Origin: Phymatolithon calcareum
Lineage: Eukaryota > Rhodophyta > Florideophyceae > Hapalidiales
Assembly: GCA_977006965.1 (NCBI GenBank)
Contig: OZ345378.1
Span: 2,199,694-2,263,693 of the forward strand
DNA length: 64,000 bases
Direction: 5' to 3'
Shown here: piece after piece, positions 1 to 10,600 of the stretch
Numbering within the stretch: position 1 is the first letter of the stretch
How the letters are laid out: every line of letters starts with the position of its first letter
Made by a program: the position numbers and the translations under genes
Notes under the pieces: generated by a model
Told to the model about the DNA's origin: nothing
The model's database searches: none
Seen by the model: the letters and a program-made list of their open reading frames with translations, nothing else

Positions 1-2
1 TG

Positions 3-983
3 TTTGCACCTGATGCAGCGAAAGGATTGAAGCGGGTAGATGTTTTGTTCCGGTCTGGCCTCCTGTATAGGGGAAATTGGCCGACGGGACTGCGCGAGTC
101 AACAATTCCGGAACTTCAGAAGGAGACAGGGTTGGAGATCCGAGTGGGACAGATTCGGTTCGACTCTAGGCGAGACTTTCAGTGCATTAAGAGGGGAATT
201 ATGCTGGGCGATGAAGGGCGAGTGGATGCGTTTCCTTTTTTAAATGACTCTGATATTTGGTCGATACAAGAACAGCAAAGCGACTCGCATTGGCCGTCGA
301 TTTCGAGCGACGCGCTGTGGCTACGACACGCTGTTTATTCTGAGCAAGGATTTTTGGATCAGGCGACGTTCGATGGACCCGGCGTCGCTAATTTTCGCAC
401 CATCCCGGTGCCACCAAAGCGAATCGCATATTTACAGCGCTCCCCGTATTCTCCAAGGCACTTGACAGCGTCGGGGGTAAAATGGTTGGAAAACACTCTT
501 CATGAGCTGGCAGCAGAGTACGGATTTGAGGTTCGGTATGTGCGGTTCAGGAAGGAAATGTCATTCAAGGATCAGATTGCGCAGGTGCGCGACGTAGGGG
601 TTGCTGTTGGACTGCATGGTGCAAACATGGTGAACACGATGTTCATGCCAGCAGGTTCAGCAATGTTTGAGATTTTCCCTTGGCGGTATGTGAGATTCTA
701 CTACGCAGCTGGGTTGAATTCGGGGCTGCGGTACAGCTATCATGAGCCGGAGAACGGCGTCGATAAGCATTGCAATTTTGACAAGTTCTGCTTCATGCGG
801 TATCGAGAGAGCGTAATTTATTTGTCGGATCGAGATCGCGCTGAAATCCGAAGGAGAATGGAGAATTCAATCAAGCATGTAGTTGATTTGCATGCAAGAT
901 TTCCGAAAGGTTCTATTCCTCTTGAAAAAGATGGAAAGCTTTACCGAATACCTCGACCGGTCAAGCCCCCTGCTACTACCTAA
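3..983 (+). CDS. GT61-family (DUF563) glycosyltransferase, 5' partial
   Basis: The frame is open to the left edge, so the N-terminus is missing. The first in-frame candidate start, near 27, is a TTG codon and is unlikely to be the true start. About 326 codons are visible. The C-terminal half carries the GT61/DUF563 signature: a GLHGAN motif near residue 195 (counting from position 27), then NTMFMPAGSAMFEIFP, preceded by a KRIAYLQRSP strand typical of the nucleotide-sugar fold. Family members (plant xylan xylosyl/arabinosyltransferases, animal EOGT) are Golgi or ER enzymes that add pentoses or GlcNAc to glycans. The substrate cannot be told from the sequence. A signal anchor would lie in the missing part. 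The family call is firm, the activity open. Confidence 0.8.
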   Translation, partial: FAPDAAKGLKRVDVLFRSGLLYRGNWPTGLRESTIPELQKETGLEIRVGQIRFDSRRDFQCIKRGIMLGDEGRVDAFPFLNDSDIWSIQEQQSDSHWPSISSDALWLRHAVYSEQGFLDQATFDGPGVANFRTIPVPPKRIAYLQRSPYSPRHLTASGVKWLENTLHELAAEYGFEVRYVRFRKEMSFKDQIAQVRDVGVAVGLHGANMVNTMFMPAGSAMFEIFPWRYVRFYYAAGLNSGLRYSYHEPENGVDKHCNFDKFCFMRYRESVIYLSDRDRAEIRRRMENSIKHVVDLHARFPKGSIPLEKDGKLYRIPRPVKPPATT

Positions 984-1241
984 ACTGATCTCAGAACTCA
1001 TACTGTTTATCTTATAGTAATAGGAGTGATTTTTTGGCAGTACTAAACTAATTCTTTACATGGCGTCGAGCAACTTATTTAATTGCCCTGGTTAAAGACA
1101 CTCGCAACTAAGAGGCGTTTTAACGCCTTTGCTGTAGACTGGAATGAGTTCTAACTAACTGCAAGGTAAGATAATGTTCGAGCAATCAAGTACTTGACAC
1201 AACGAGTCTGATACTATTCATTTTTGCTTGCAGTTGGACCA
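984..1241. other. Convergent 3' intergenic spacer
   Basis: This 258-bp AT-rich spacer lies between the stop codons of the GT61 gene (plus strand) and the POLD3 homologue (minus strand). I see no gene or RNA in it; it should hold both 3' UTRs. Confidence 0.5.
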
Positions 1242-2822
1242 TCAAGACCTCTTTCCGAAATAAGACATAATGCTCTTGTTTGGCTTCTTCGACTTGGTTG
1301 ATTTTCGCTTCCCCTTCTTCTCCTCTTCCCCGCTATCTTCATTTTCGCCACTTTCCGCATCCTTTCCAGTTGCTTTAGAGGACTTATTCGGGGCCTTACC
1401 AAAAGATTTCTTCGGCTTACTTGCATTCTTCTGAGTAGTCTTGCCTGTACCATCATTCGCAAGCGCTCCATTGCCGTTCTCGGTCTTCCTGGACATCTTA
1501 TTATTAACATTCTCGGCAGGGGGTGATAGTGATCCCCCGCTGTTCTCGCTCTCCTTCGGAGTTTTATCCTCAGGACGCTCGTTACCATCATCGTCCAAGT
1601 ACTTAGTGACTCTGACCGTTCTGATGTACCCATCTGGGGTCTGTTCAGTTACTTCAGTCACAACGGGCTTGTACTTCTTCCTAGGAGGCTCATGTTTCCC
1701 CTCACTTTTGTCTTCAATATCGCGTTTTGCAGAGGATTTTCGTTTCTCCCCTTCGTCGTTGGTGGCTCCGCTTGAGCCAGGCGGCTTCAGAACCTTATTC
1801 GAAGGCTTCTCAACCGAAGACTTACATGGGCCAGGAGCAATTGTCTCTACATCTTCCAATTCATCGACGTCCACAACTTGCATATCAGCCGCTTTACGCT
1901 CCTCCTCAGCACGCTCTGCTTCAAGAGCCTCTGCTTCCATGGCCAATCTTTGCTGTGCAAGCTCATCATCTTCTTCATTATCCTCGTCAGAGTGCGATGA
2001 TTTACTATCATCGTCATCGCTGTCCTCCACAATACGTCTCCCTTTCTTCGAAGGAGCAGTCTTCGCGTTTGTCGGTTCAGACGACGGTCGTCTCTTCTTC
2101 AACAAAGAATCACCCAAGGTCCGATAGGCAGTCGACGTTGGTTTGGACCCATCCGCCGTCTTCGGACGGGCAAACGCAATGGCATTCTTGCCATTTTTCG
2201 AGCCTGGTCGAGAGAAGTTGACAGCTGAATTCCTCGCGCTCTCAAATTTTTTTCTTCGATCAGCTTCTCGCGCAGCAGCTTGCGCCTTCACTTTTGCCAC
2301 AATCCCGGTGCTCTGCTTTTTCTTTGCAGCCTCTTTTCTCTCTTTCGACAACGCTTCCATTCGCTCACGCTGTCGTGCTGCAGTACCGCCGGCCGCCCAT
2401 CCAGCAGTCTCCGACTGAATTCGATTCCACCGATTGTCTCGCAGTTCGTTAGCTTCCGCGGGGCTAGTTTTGACAATCTGCAGTTCGCGCATGCGATCTG
2501 TGACGATCCAGGCCTGCGCATCGGCAGAATCAGGGAGAGCTGCGGGTGCAACGGCCCAAACTGAAACTGAACGGACGTCGCCCTCTATGGATGGCTGTGT
2601 GCCTTTCACAAGAGCGATACGTCGTATGGATTCGCTCTCTGAGGTCACAGCCCATGTCGCAAGGAGCTTTTCCGCACGAACTTTGATGTAGTCCAGGAGA
2701 CAACGCTGCGCCTCGACCGTTGAAATGGACAACTCTGACGAAAGAGTGCGATAAGATATCACGCGCTGCTCGCCTAGCACCAATCCGTCGAGCTTCGCAT
2801 GGTGCTCGGCCTTCACCGTCAT
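1242..2822 (-). CDS. POLD3: DNA polymerase delta subunit 3 (POLD3/Cdc27/Pol32-like)
   Basis: A 526-aa protein starting at the first ATG (2822); the frame extends slightly upstream only through a TTG. The N-terminal 130 residues look like the winged-helix region that binds the polymerase delta B subunit (LDGLVLGEQRVISYRTLSSE, then a helix ending LLDYIK). The middle is long, charged and disordered, with Asp/Glu runs and many Lys-rich nuclear-localisation-like clusters, and holds a TPDGYIRTVRVTKYLDDDGN segment resembling the conserved TYLD-type strand of Cdc27. The extreme C-terminus, KSIMSYFGKRS, is a PCNA-interacting (PIP) box placed as in POLD3/Pol32, with K at the usual Q position and YF as the aromatic pair. 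It would tether polymerase delta to PCNA in the nucleus. Identity rests on architecture plus both end motifs. Confidence 0.75.
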   Translation of the reverse strand: MTVKAEHHAKLDGLVLGEQRVISYRTLSSELSISTVEAQRCLLDYIKVRAEKLLATWAVTSESESIRRIALVKGTQPSIEGDVRSVSVWAVAPAALPDSADAQAWIVTDRMRELQIVKTSPAEANELRDNRWNRIQSETAGWAAGGTAARQRERMEALSKERKEAAKKKQSTGIVAKVKAQAAAREADRRKKFESARNSAVNFSRPGSKNGKNAIAFARPKTADGSKPTSTAYRTLGDSLLKKRRPSSEPTNAKTAPSKKGRRIVEDSDDDDSKSSHSDEDNEEDDELAQQRLAMEAEALEAERAEEERKAADMQVVDVDELEDVETIAPGPCKSSVEKPSNKVLKPPGSSGATNDEGEKRKSSAKRDIEDKSEGKHEPPRKKYKPVVTEVTEQTPDGYIRTVRVTKYLDDDGNERPEDKTPKESENSGGSLSPPAENVNNKMSRKTENGNGALANDGTGKTTQKNASKPKKSFGKAPNKSSKATGKDAESGENEDSGEEEKKGKRKSTKSKKPNKSIMSYFGKRS

Positions 2823-4539
2823 TGTAGAGTCAAACAACAGCGGCCTATTTTTGGTTCTGGAGGTGGCTTAGATGGGAGAAGATGTACAGTATGCCTTGAT
2901 TTTCGGTTGCCCCATCTCTTCTTTTTGGCGGGAAGGCAACACCTGCTGAGAAGAAAGTCCGCTGAGGCAAAGCTGTCATACTGTACAGTATGTCAAAAAC
3001 GTGTCATACGGTGCATGCCGTGCAGGCAGTAGTCGTATGAATTTACAGTAGAACTGCATTTGCACGCAGGCGCGTGTTTATGATACAAATCGCGTGGCTA
3101 TGAAGGTGGCTTGGTTACCTAGAATTGCGTACAGACGCAATATCATCCCGCAAGAGGCTTTTGGCAGCCACATAATCAAGACTTGGTTTCACCCGCAGAC
3201 AGGCGGATATAACTTCATTGTGGACGACCTGCAAATCAAATCATTGACCGAAGGCACTGGCAACATTTGCAGAAAGGCTTCACGAAGGCCTGAAACTAAA
3301 ACCAGCTCTCTGCAAAGGATCTTAGCGCACAACTCTTTCATGAAGAGCTTGATTCAGAAGTGCGAAGCGAGAGCATATTTCAGATGATCGTCAGTAGGCT
3401 ATGGGGATAATCCTTCAGACTACGTAGAATCTTTGCTTGTTCAGGTGGAGGTCACTTGAAGTGCAGACAGTTTCGTGCAGCTCCTGATCAGATGTCGGTT
3501 TCTCTTCCTGGTACCATCCCTTTGTACAACAGGTCGCAATATTCAGGAAAGTATCGGAAGCCGTTGAAGTTTCAGTTAGAAATTTGAGCGATGATACCCT
3601 CAGCCTTACCTTTCTGTCGAAAGACTCCTGCAAGAACCGTGCTAAACTAAGAGACGGAGAAGTCAATTCTTCTGTTACCCCTCAAAAAAGCGGACGTCCG
3701 CGGGAATATCTTCTTTTTGCGCTGATTGGTGTTTGTCTGACGCCCCTCCCTTAAACAGCAATTTCTTTTCTCATTCTGTAGTCTACGTTACCGAAATCTG
3801 TATCCACAATTTAGCAATTTAAAGGAGTCTCTCTCAAAGCGTTGGCGTCTTCACTAGCTGTTTTGTTCTCGAGATAAAATCGAGGGACTACAGCATTGAT
3901 TCGATCCATATTTCATTGGAGAGTCTCTCTCGCGGGCCCATTTTGTGCCTGGAATTCCACTTTTACTCCGGATTTGGTCCTCTTCTTCGCGCTTGTGCAC
4001 ATGCGTCCTATAGATGTGCTTGTGCGGAATGGGGACGTCAAAGGCCGCATAGGATTTTTCGCGGCCAGATTTGACAAGAAAAGCATCAGGGGAAGCAGGA
4101 CATTCCCAGCGATAAATTCAATTCAATTTTCTTCGACAAACACGCTCATAACGTAGGTCGTGTTTATTCTTCCATGCGCCTTTTCGCACTGCTCGCCACC
4201 TGTTCACAAAGAAATCTTTTAGCTGAGATGCGAATATTGGCGCCAATATTCGTTCATGACGTCATGACGTTATCCGCAGAGATTCACTCGCGGTGCTTCA
4301 TTGGCCGACGTCAGAATAAGATTTTGACCTCCCAATGCCAATTTTGTCATTTCTGCAATCGGCTCGTTGATCAATTTAAAATTTGAGAACTTCTACGTGG
4401 GATGTTGCCTGATGCTCCGCACATGCATAACGACATTCAACACTGGGAGCAAATGCCCTCAGAGTATTCGCATAGACGAGGTTCGCATGATGGAGCTCAA
4501 GAACTGAAGCACACTGTTCCGCTTGGAACGTTTTGAAAT
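2823..4539. promoter_or_regulatory. Divergent intergenic region upstream of POLD3 and the SPX transporter
   Basis: This 1.7-kb spacer separates two divergent genes and should hold both promoters. It contains a perfect 16-bp palindrome CATACTGTACAGTATG (2977-2992), a perfect 22-bp palindrome at 4231-4252 and a CRE-like ATGACGTCAT at 4256-4265. A 93-codon reading frame from ATG 3100 to 3387 has no recognisable domain and I do not call it a gene. Confidence 0.5.
4231..4270. promoter_or_regulatory. Palindrome with E2F-like core next to a CRE/bZIP-like site
   Basis: 4231-4252 is a perfect 22-bp palindrome whose centre TTGGCGCCAA (4237-4246) matches the E2F-type TTSGCGC consensus on both strands. 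Three bases later ATGACGTCAT (4256-4265) is a full CRE-type bZIP site, followed by a second TGACGT half-site. They lie about 270-310 bp upstream of the SPX transporter ATG. Function is inferred from consensus only. Confidence 0.4.
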
Positions 4540-7071
4540 ATGCGCTTCGGCGAAACGCTGCGTTACAACGCCAATACAGAATGGTGGGACCAGTACCTGA
4601 GATACAATGCCCTAAAAAAGCGCATCAAAGTGCTGCGCGCTCTGCGTCGAAAAATTATAGCTCGTAATCCCGTCCGCGGCCAGGCCATCATCGGCTCCGA
4701 CACGGGTCCCGAAAGCTCAGAAAGTGGCACACTGCCCCTTGAGGGACGGTCACCTGAGGCACAAGCTGAGTCATCTGAAGATGAAGCGCCTGCATCCATG
4801 CACAGGTCAGCATCCCGCGCTGTCCTTGCCAACCTGGAGCGCATGGCAGAAGCTGAAGCTCCTCCTAGGCTGACACTGTCCGCACGACCGAGGGCCGTAA
4901 TTGGTGCTCTCACTCCAGACGCCGGCGCAGAAAGTGAAGAAGATGGCCAAGATTATCACCCGAATCTGACATTCGATGAGCTTGTCGCCCAATTTCAGAG
5001 CTTGGAGGATGAATTCGTGAAAGAGGTGGAGGCCGAAGTTTGCAAAATAGAAAGGTTTTACATGGAAATGAAGTATATGCTCCCGCAAGTGGGTGATAGA
5101 ATCAAGCAGGATGCATTAACTCTACGTGCTGCATCACAGGCCCGTGTACGACAGTCGGGGGAGGCTGGCGAAACAAGTCCACTGTTGCCGTTCATAAGAC
5201 CATTTGATGCAGTAACGGCGTCTGCAAGCCTTCGCAATGACCTGGAATTGCAGTTCCGTGACATTCGTGATCTCCTGGTGTACTGCGACCTGAACAGTAC
5301 CGGGCTTTCCAAGATTTTGAAGAAGCACGATAAGAATACTGGAACACGCAGGCGCCCCTTACTGGTGAGAAGATTCAAGGAAAACAATGAGTTTTACAAC
5401 CCCGAATTCATACATGCTTTGCAAGCCCAAACCGTGCGACTTTACGCTGATAACTTTACGGGTGGTGATGAGATTATTGCGAAGCGGCAACTGGAACAAT
5501 GGGACAAGCGCTTGGTGACCTTTGGCAAAGATACAATGTGGAGGAGCATGCTGCGCATTGAACGAAAGGTCTCCGCCTTTCACATGAATGGGCAAGTGGC
5601 CCCGGGAACCGCAACAAGCCCACATTTAGGAAGCGGACCAAAGTATCTCCCTCTCGCAGTGGCAATTGGTTCTTTTATAGTGTTGATGGCTTTTCCTGAC
5701 TTGGTCCGCGCACTTCCGCCGAAGGCGTCTGTTGGAAAATATTCTCTGGCCACATTAGACACTGCGAATCGATGTGCCGCATTGCTTTCCATGGCAATTG
5801 TACTTTGGGCTACTGAGGCTTTACCGTTGTATGTAACTTCTTTAATTGTCATTCCTGCGTCGTCGGTACTGCAGCTCTATCTTGACAAACACGGCGACCC
5901 TATGTCTACGGCAGGTGCCGCGACGGAGGTGTTTCACCACATGTCTTCCTCAACTATCATGCTTGTGATATGCGTGTATGCGTTGGGTGCGGCGTTATCG
6001 AAGTTTGGCATTGACAAAGCAGTTGCCATCAAAGTCATGTCACGAATCAAGGTAACAGAGGTGTTGGTGTTATCTGTCTTGGTTCTCAGTGTTGTGTTGT
6101 CCATGTTTGTGAGTAATGTGGCGGCCCCTGTGTTACTCATCTCGGTTCTACTTCCAGTGATACAAGACATGCCACCGAATGCACTGCCTTGTGTACGATG
6201 TATTCTCTTCAGTATTATGATCGGTAGCAACATTGGCGGTTTTGCGAGTCCTATTTCATCTCCTCAAAGTGCCGTTGCCCTAGGTCTCCTCACTGGGCGC
6301 TATCGGATATCATTCCTGCAATGGCTTAATGCTTCTTTACCGCTTTGTTTAGTCATGGTTTTGATAACATTTGGCATGCTGATGTACATGTTCGAGCCAC
6401 AAAAGCACCGTCTGCCTCCAATCCACCGACAGGACGACAAATTCAACTGGCGGCATTATGTCATCATTGTGACTGTTGCTGTGACAGTGTTGCTCTGGGC
6501 GATTCATCGGTTGTCAGAGGCGTTTGGGTCGGCTGGCATGGTGGCAGCAGTTCCTCTCGTAATATTTTTCGGTACAGGCATTCTGCGCAAGGAAGATTTC
6601 AACAACCTTCCGTGGGATGTAGTGTATCTCGTTGCCGGGGGTATTGTTCTAGGTTCTGCCGTGGAGTCCTCGCAGCTGCTGTCGATCATTGTGGAGCGGG
6701 TACTCTTTGTGCTTGGTGATGCGCATTTGTGGAGGAGCTACATGTTCTGGTGCTGTTTTCTGGCGGTCATTGCCAACGCTGTCTCGCACACCGTTTCGGC
6801 TATTATTGTGCTTCCCTTAATCTATGAGGTGGGACGAAAGCTTGGACATCCACAATTGCTAGTAATGGGCGGCACAATTGCCGCGTCATCAGCCATGGCG
6901 CTGCCAGTCAGTTCGTTTCCGAACATTTCAGTGGCGCAGGTGACGGACGAAGGTGGAGAACCGTACTTGACGAATGCAGATTTACTCCATGTGGGCATAC
7001 CTGCGACGATTGCTTGCACAATCGTAATTGTCACCGCCGGGTATTGGGTGATGATGATTCAAGGGTTTTAG
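4540..7071 (+). CDS. SPX-domain SLC13/DASS-family phosphate transporter (Pho87/Pho90/Pho91-like)
   Basis: An 843-aa membrane protein in a single exon. Residues 1-290 form an SPX domain split by an acidic insert: MRFGETLRYN at the start, WWDQYLRYNALKKRIK, the central helix near residues 150-180, and a third helix CDLNSTGLSKILKKHDKNTG near 247, whose Lys cluster is the known inositol-pyrophosphate site. From about residue 366 there are roughly 10-12 membrane segments of the SLC13 (DASS) fold, including SNVAAPVLL, GSNIGGFASPISSPQSAVAL near 562, and a C-terminal SFPNISVAQVTDEGGEPYLT. This SPX plus SLC13 architecture is that of yeast Pho87/Pho90 (plasma membrane) and Pho91 (vacuole), low-affinity phosphate carriers regulated by SPX. 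Membrane location cannot be decided from sequence. The strong dyad sites upstream may be its promoter. Confidence 0.9.
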   Translation: MRFGETLRYNANTEWWDQYLRYNALKKRIKVLRALRRKIIARNPVRGQAIIGSDTGPESSESGTLPLEGRSPEAQAESSEDEAPASMHRSASRAVLANLERMAEAEAPPRLTLSARPRAVIGALTPDAGAESEEDGQDYHPNLTFDELVAQFQSLEDEFVKEVEAEVCKIERFYMEMKYMLPQVGDRIKQDALTLRAASQARVRQSGEAGETSPLLPFIRPFDAVTASASLRNDLELQFRDIRDLLVYCDLNSTGLSKILKKHDKNTGTRRRPLLVRRFKENNEFYNPEFIHALQAQTVRLYADNFTGGDEIIAKRQLEQWDKRLVTFGKDTMWRSMLRIERKVSAFHMNGQVAPGTATSPHLGSGPKYLPLAVAIGSFIVLMAFPDLVRALPPKASVGKYSLATLDTANRCAALLSMAIVLWATEALPLYVTSLIVIPASSVLQLYLDKHGDPMSTAGAATEVFHHMSSSTIMLVICVYALGAALSKFGIDKAVAIKVMSRIKVTEVLVLSVLVLSVVLSMFVSNVAAPVLLISVLLPVIQDMPPNALPCVRCILFSIMIGSNIGGFASPISSPQSAVALGLLTGRYRISFLQWLNASLPLCLVMVLITFGMLMYMFEPQKHRLPPIHRQDDKFNWRHYVIIVTVAVTVLLWAIHRLSEAFGSAGMVAAVPLVIFFGTGILRKEDFNNLPWDVVYLVAGGIVLGSAVESSQLLSIIVERVLFVLGDAHLWRSYMFWCCFLAVIANAVSHTVSAIIVLPLIYEVGRKLGHPQLLVMGGTIAASSAMALPVSSFPNISVAQVTDEGGEPYLTNADLLHVGIPATIACTIVIVTAGYWVMMIQGF

Positions 7072-7621
7072 TGTTTACCTTTTTGTTCATTCCCGTCGAA
7101 CCATCCTCGTGACACTGTACCCGCTGGTACATGTTCTATTCTTCCAATTTGAGTGTAGGGAAGACGACCGAGGTCTGGTGCGCGCTTCAAGCTGATCAAA
7201 CTGACAAGAAATACTTACATCAGCGGGGTCTGAAATTAACGAACAAATGATTCGTTAAGTTTGTGTGAAAACGCAAAATGTTAAGATAGCTCCAGATGTG
7301 CCAAATTTAAATCGCATTCTATGATACTGTACTGCGCTTCGCCGGGAAAGGATCAGATTCTCGACCGTTTGGGACACGTGTCTTGTAAAACGCGTAAAAA
7401 TACTAAAAAATTGATGGGCACGTTGCGGCGTCGAATTACAACACGACTGGGCTTCTAAAATCAACTCGGCACGCCATTCGGCCCATTCTCCGCCTACAGC
7501 TACTCGCATCGCGCACGGAACCAGCAACGAACAGTTCTTCGCTCCAGAGCATAACCCTGCGCCCTCCGCTGTGCTTCTCCATTTTCTTTTCGCGAGCGCC
7601 TAAGCGACAACGTAATACTCC
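7072..7621. other. Intergenic spacer between SPX transporter and GIGYF gene
   Basis: A 550-bp spacer between two plus-strand genes. It must hold the 3' UTR of the transporter and the promoter and 5' UTR of the GIGYF gene. I see no small gene, repeat or obvious motif. Confidence 0.4.
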
Positions 7622-10600
7622 ATGGCCTCCAAAAGCGTCGACCACGGCGAAGTGAAGCTGGGGCCTGGCTGGATGTCCCTTGGCCGAAAGACCCGCAACG
7701 GTGCTCCACCGTCGGTGTCCCCGTCTTCGTCTACCACGGTGCTTCCGCGCGTACGCTACACTAAAGCAGAGCTACTTGAGGTTTATGAGCCTGGCGCCCC
7801 GCCGGGACTCCCACCGAACATGGCCCCCCACACCGGGATCACTTCGGTCGATGCACTTGTGCCTGTCAATATTGCTGCAGATGACGACCTGCAGGATATT
7901 TTGCATTCCAATGCACAATCTCCGGCTGGTCGAGTCAAACCGCGCGGGTCTCCTCCTCGATCGACGGCTACAGCCCTCTCGCGCAACCGATTTGCTCCTT
8001 CATCTCCGCCTCCTGCAAACGGCCGTTCTCGCATTGGCAGTGACAGCGTAGATCGACTTGCGACAGTTGACACAGTGAATAATCCGTCTGGAGTGCACAA
8101 GAATTCCGTTAGTACTGCTTTTTCTTCCGTTCCTTCCTCTTCTGTTCCTTCCTCTTCTGCTTCGCATACTGGCTCCACCACGTCATCCGCAATTGCTTCT
8201 GTGTCCACCGCTTCCAGTGCTCCGTTGTCTTCATCTTCGCACGTCGATTCGTCTTCTCACGCCGGTGTCTCGACTGGAGGTGGAGGTGGCACTAAACGGC
8301 CTGGTCAGGTTTCATCGAGTCGCGACTTTTGGTCCGGTTCTGCTGTTCTTGCACCGGCCGAGCGCCCTCTTGGTGCAAGTACGAGCGAGCGACGACCACT
8401 GGCCCTGAAGCCCCGTTCTGGTTTAGGGGCGAATTCCGAGAATGGTGGTGGTGGTGGTGGTGGAATGAATGGAGCGTCGTCGTCAGAACAGTATGGTCGT
8501 TCGTCCCAGCAAGGACCTGGGCCGTATTGGTCGCGCGCTGCTCCTCGTGGTGCAGCTGACAGCAATTCGAATTGGCGAGGAGGACCTGGTGGTGGCAACT
8601 CCTCCATGTCGAACATTGGAGGCGCTTCTGGAAACGATTCAGGCCCTGGAGGCTCGACAGCCACGGCAAGTGCCCCGACGAGCTCAAGCGTTGGCGGTGG
8701 GAGCAGTCACCTACACCCGTCACGGGGAGGGTTTGGCCGTGAAACCAGAGACACTTTTACGAGAAATAAGGAAGCCCTGAAGCCTACTAATACTCGCGAT
8801 TTAAGTGCATTGGCGAAAGGCTCCAATCGCGAATTGTCAGGTACTAGCACCTCGCTGTCGTCCCATTTCGGCAATCGTGAGAGGGAAAGTCGCATGACGG
8901 CGCCAACCGCACCCGCCGCGGAGAAGGTCCAGCAGAAAAATGCTGAGCCTGTATCAGATTCTCATGCAGTCTGGTTCTATAAAGATCCGAAGAATGAGAC
9001 ACAGGGGCCGTTCACTGGTGCGCAGATTATGCAGTGGCTCAAGGAACGTTTTTATGACGAGGAGTTATTAGTGAGTCGCACACGGGAAACGAACTACCGT
9101 CCATTGGCTATCGCTTTTGGCCTTCGAAAAGAAGATGCTGCGCCAGCACCGCCCCCTGGGTTTGTCTCCGGTTCTTCAAACGGCCCTGCTCCTCCACCTG
9201 CGGCGGTTTCGTCCAGTATCGCTCCCCGGGGGAGTGCTCGCACTGCCGGTGGGAATTCCAGTAGGACTGGTCGTGATGATCGTCGTGAGGAGAGACGTGA
9301 TGACCGTAATCGTCGTGGTCAGAAGACAGTGGAGGAAATGGCGCATGAGGTCGAGATGATGCGATTGGAAGCTCGAAGCAAGCGGAAGGCAGCAGCTCCA
9401 TCTGTTCCTGCTTCTGCAATCGATTCGGATGTTGAGACGGGTCGTCACTCCGCCGAAGAATCTACCAACCCGAATTCTTCAACTGGATCTCGTATGGTGT
9501 TCTCTGATGAAGATATCACGTCAAGGACGAAGCCAGTGAAAGGACCTGCGCCTAATCCTACCTCTGGCTTTGGTCGTAATGATACCCTTGACGCACCTGG
9601 TACGTCTGATCGCAGCATGGGAGCATCCCCTTTGTCTGACTCCCCAGGCGGTCTCCCTTCGCGGTCTGCTGGTCCAGCACGCATTCCCAATGCACTTCAT
9701 GAAAGTGATCTTCTTTCCAAAATTAATGGGGCAGTGTCAGCATCGCCTGTTGCCCGAAGCCGCTTTGCGTCTATTATGTCTTCGTCTGCCGATGCAAAGA
9801 AAGACTCCGATTCCGCTGTTCCTGTGAGCATTTCACAGGCAACTGCTGCTGCTCCTCCGGGAGAGCATCGCCTTGGGTCTGCAGTACGTATGGATATTGC
9901 AGGGACAAGCGCTCAGCACTCAGATGCAAGCAAAGATCCTCGCGTTGCCCTCCCGTCATTACCTGGCGTTGTTGATGATACGGCAAGACTTCAGTATTCG
10001 CCGGACGTAGCCGTAGCACCGCCGTCACAGCTACCGAGCTCCACAGTGCAGCCTCAGCAGCATGAGAATCTGTCGCAGAATCAAGACTCTGAAGCATCTT
10101 GGGCCACCGTGATGGGTGATCTCAAGCAGCAAAAGAACCCTCAGCCTTCCGTGAGTCAGATGCCGCGCATGGCAGTTGCCGCTTCGGAGCATGATCTGAT
10201 GGCTCTGGACCCCGCCATTGCTCGTGCGTCGTTTAGCAGGCGACCCGCGCCTGCGCCTCCATCCAGTTCAACAATGTCAATTCCTTCATCTACACCTGCT
10301 CCCCAGCCATGGACGCACCCCGATGCGAAGGTGCAGAATATTGGTCCTCAGGATATTGCTGATTCCAATGGCCGCGTGCAAGGTATGTCCCATTCACAGG
10401 CGCCTTCGCAGTCCATGGATCAAGCTTATGCCAGGGCCAGAGCCCAGGCTCAGGCTAAAGCTCTCGCTGAAGCTCATGCCCAAGCTATGGCACGGCATGC
10501 TCAGGCACAAGCACAAGCACAGGCCCAAGCCCGTGCTCAAGTACAGGCGCAGAGGCAAGCGCAAGCTCAAGCTCAAGCCGGGTCTCAGGCACAGGCACAA

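Noticed and set aside
1441-2127. Plus-strand 228-codon frame over the POLD3 gene
   Set aside because: Ser-rich shadow of the acidic and Ser-rich minus-strand coding sequence.
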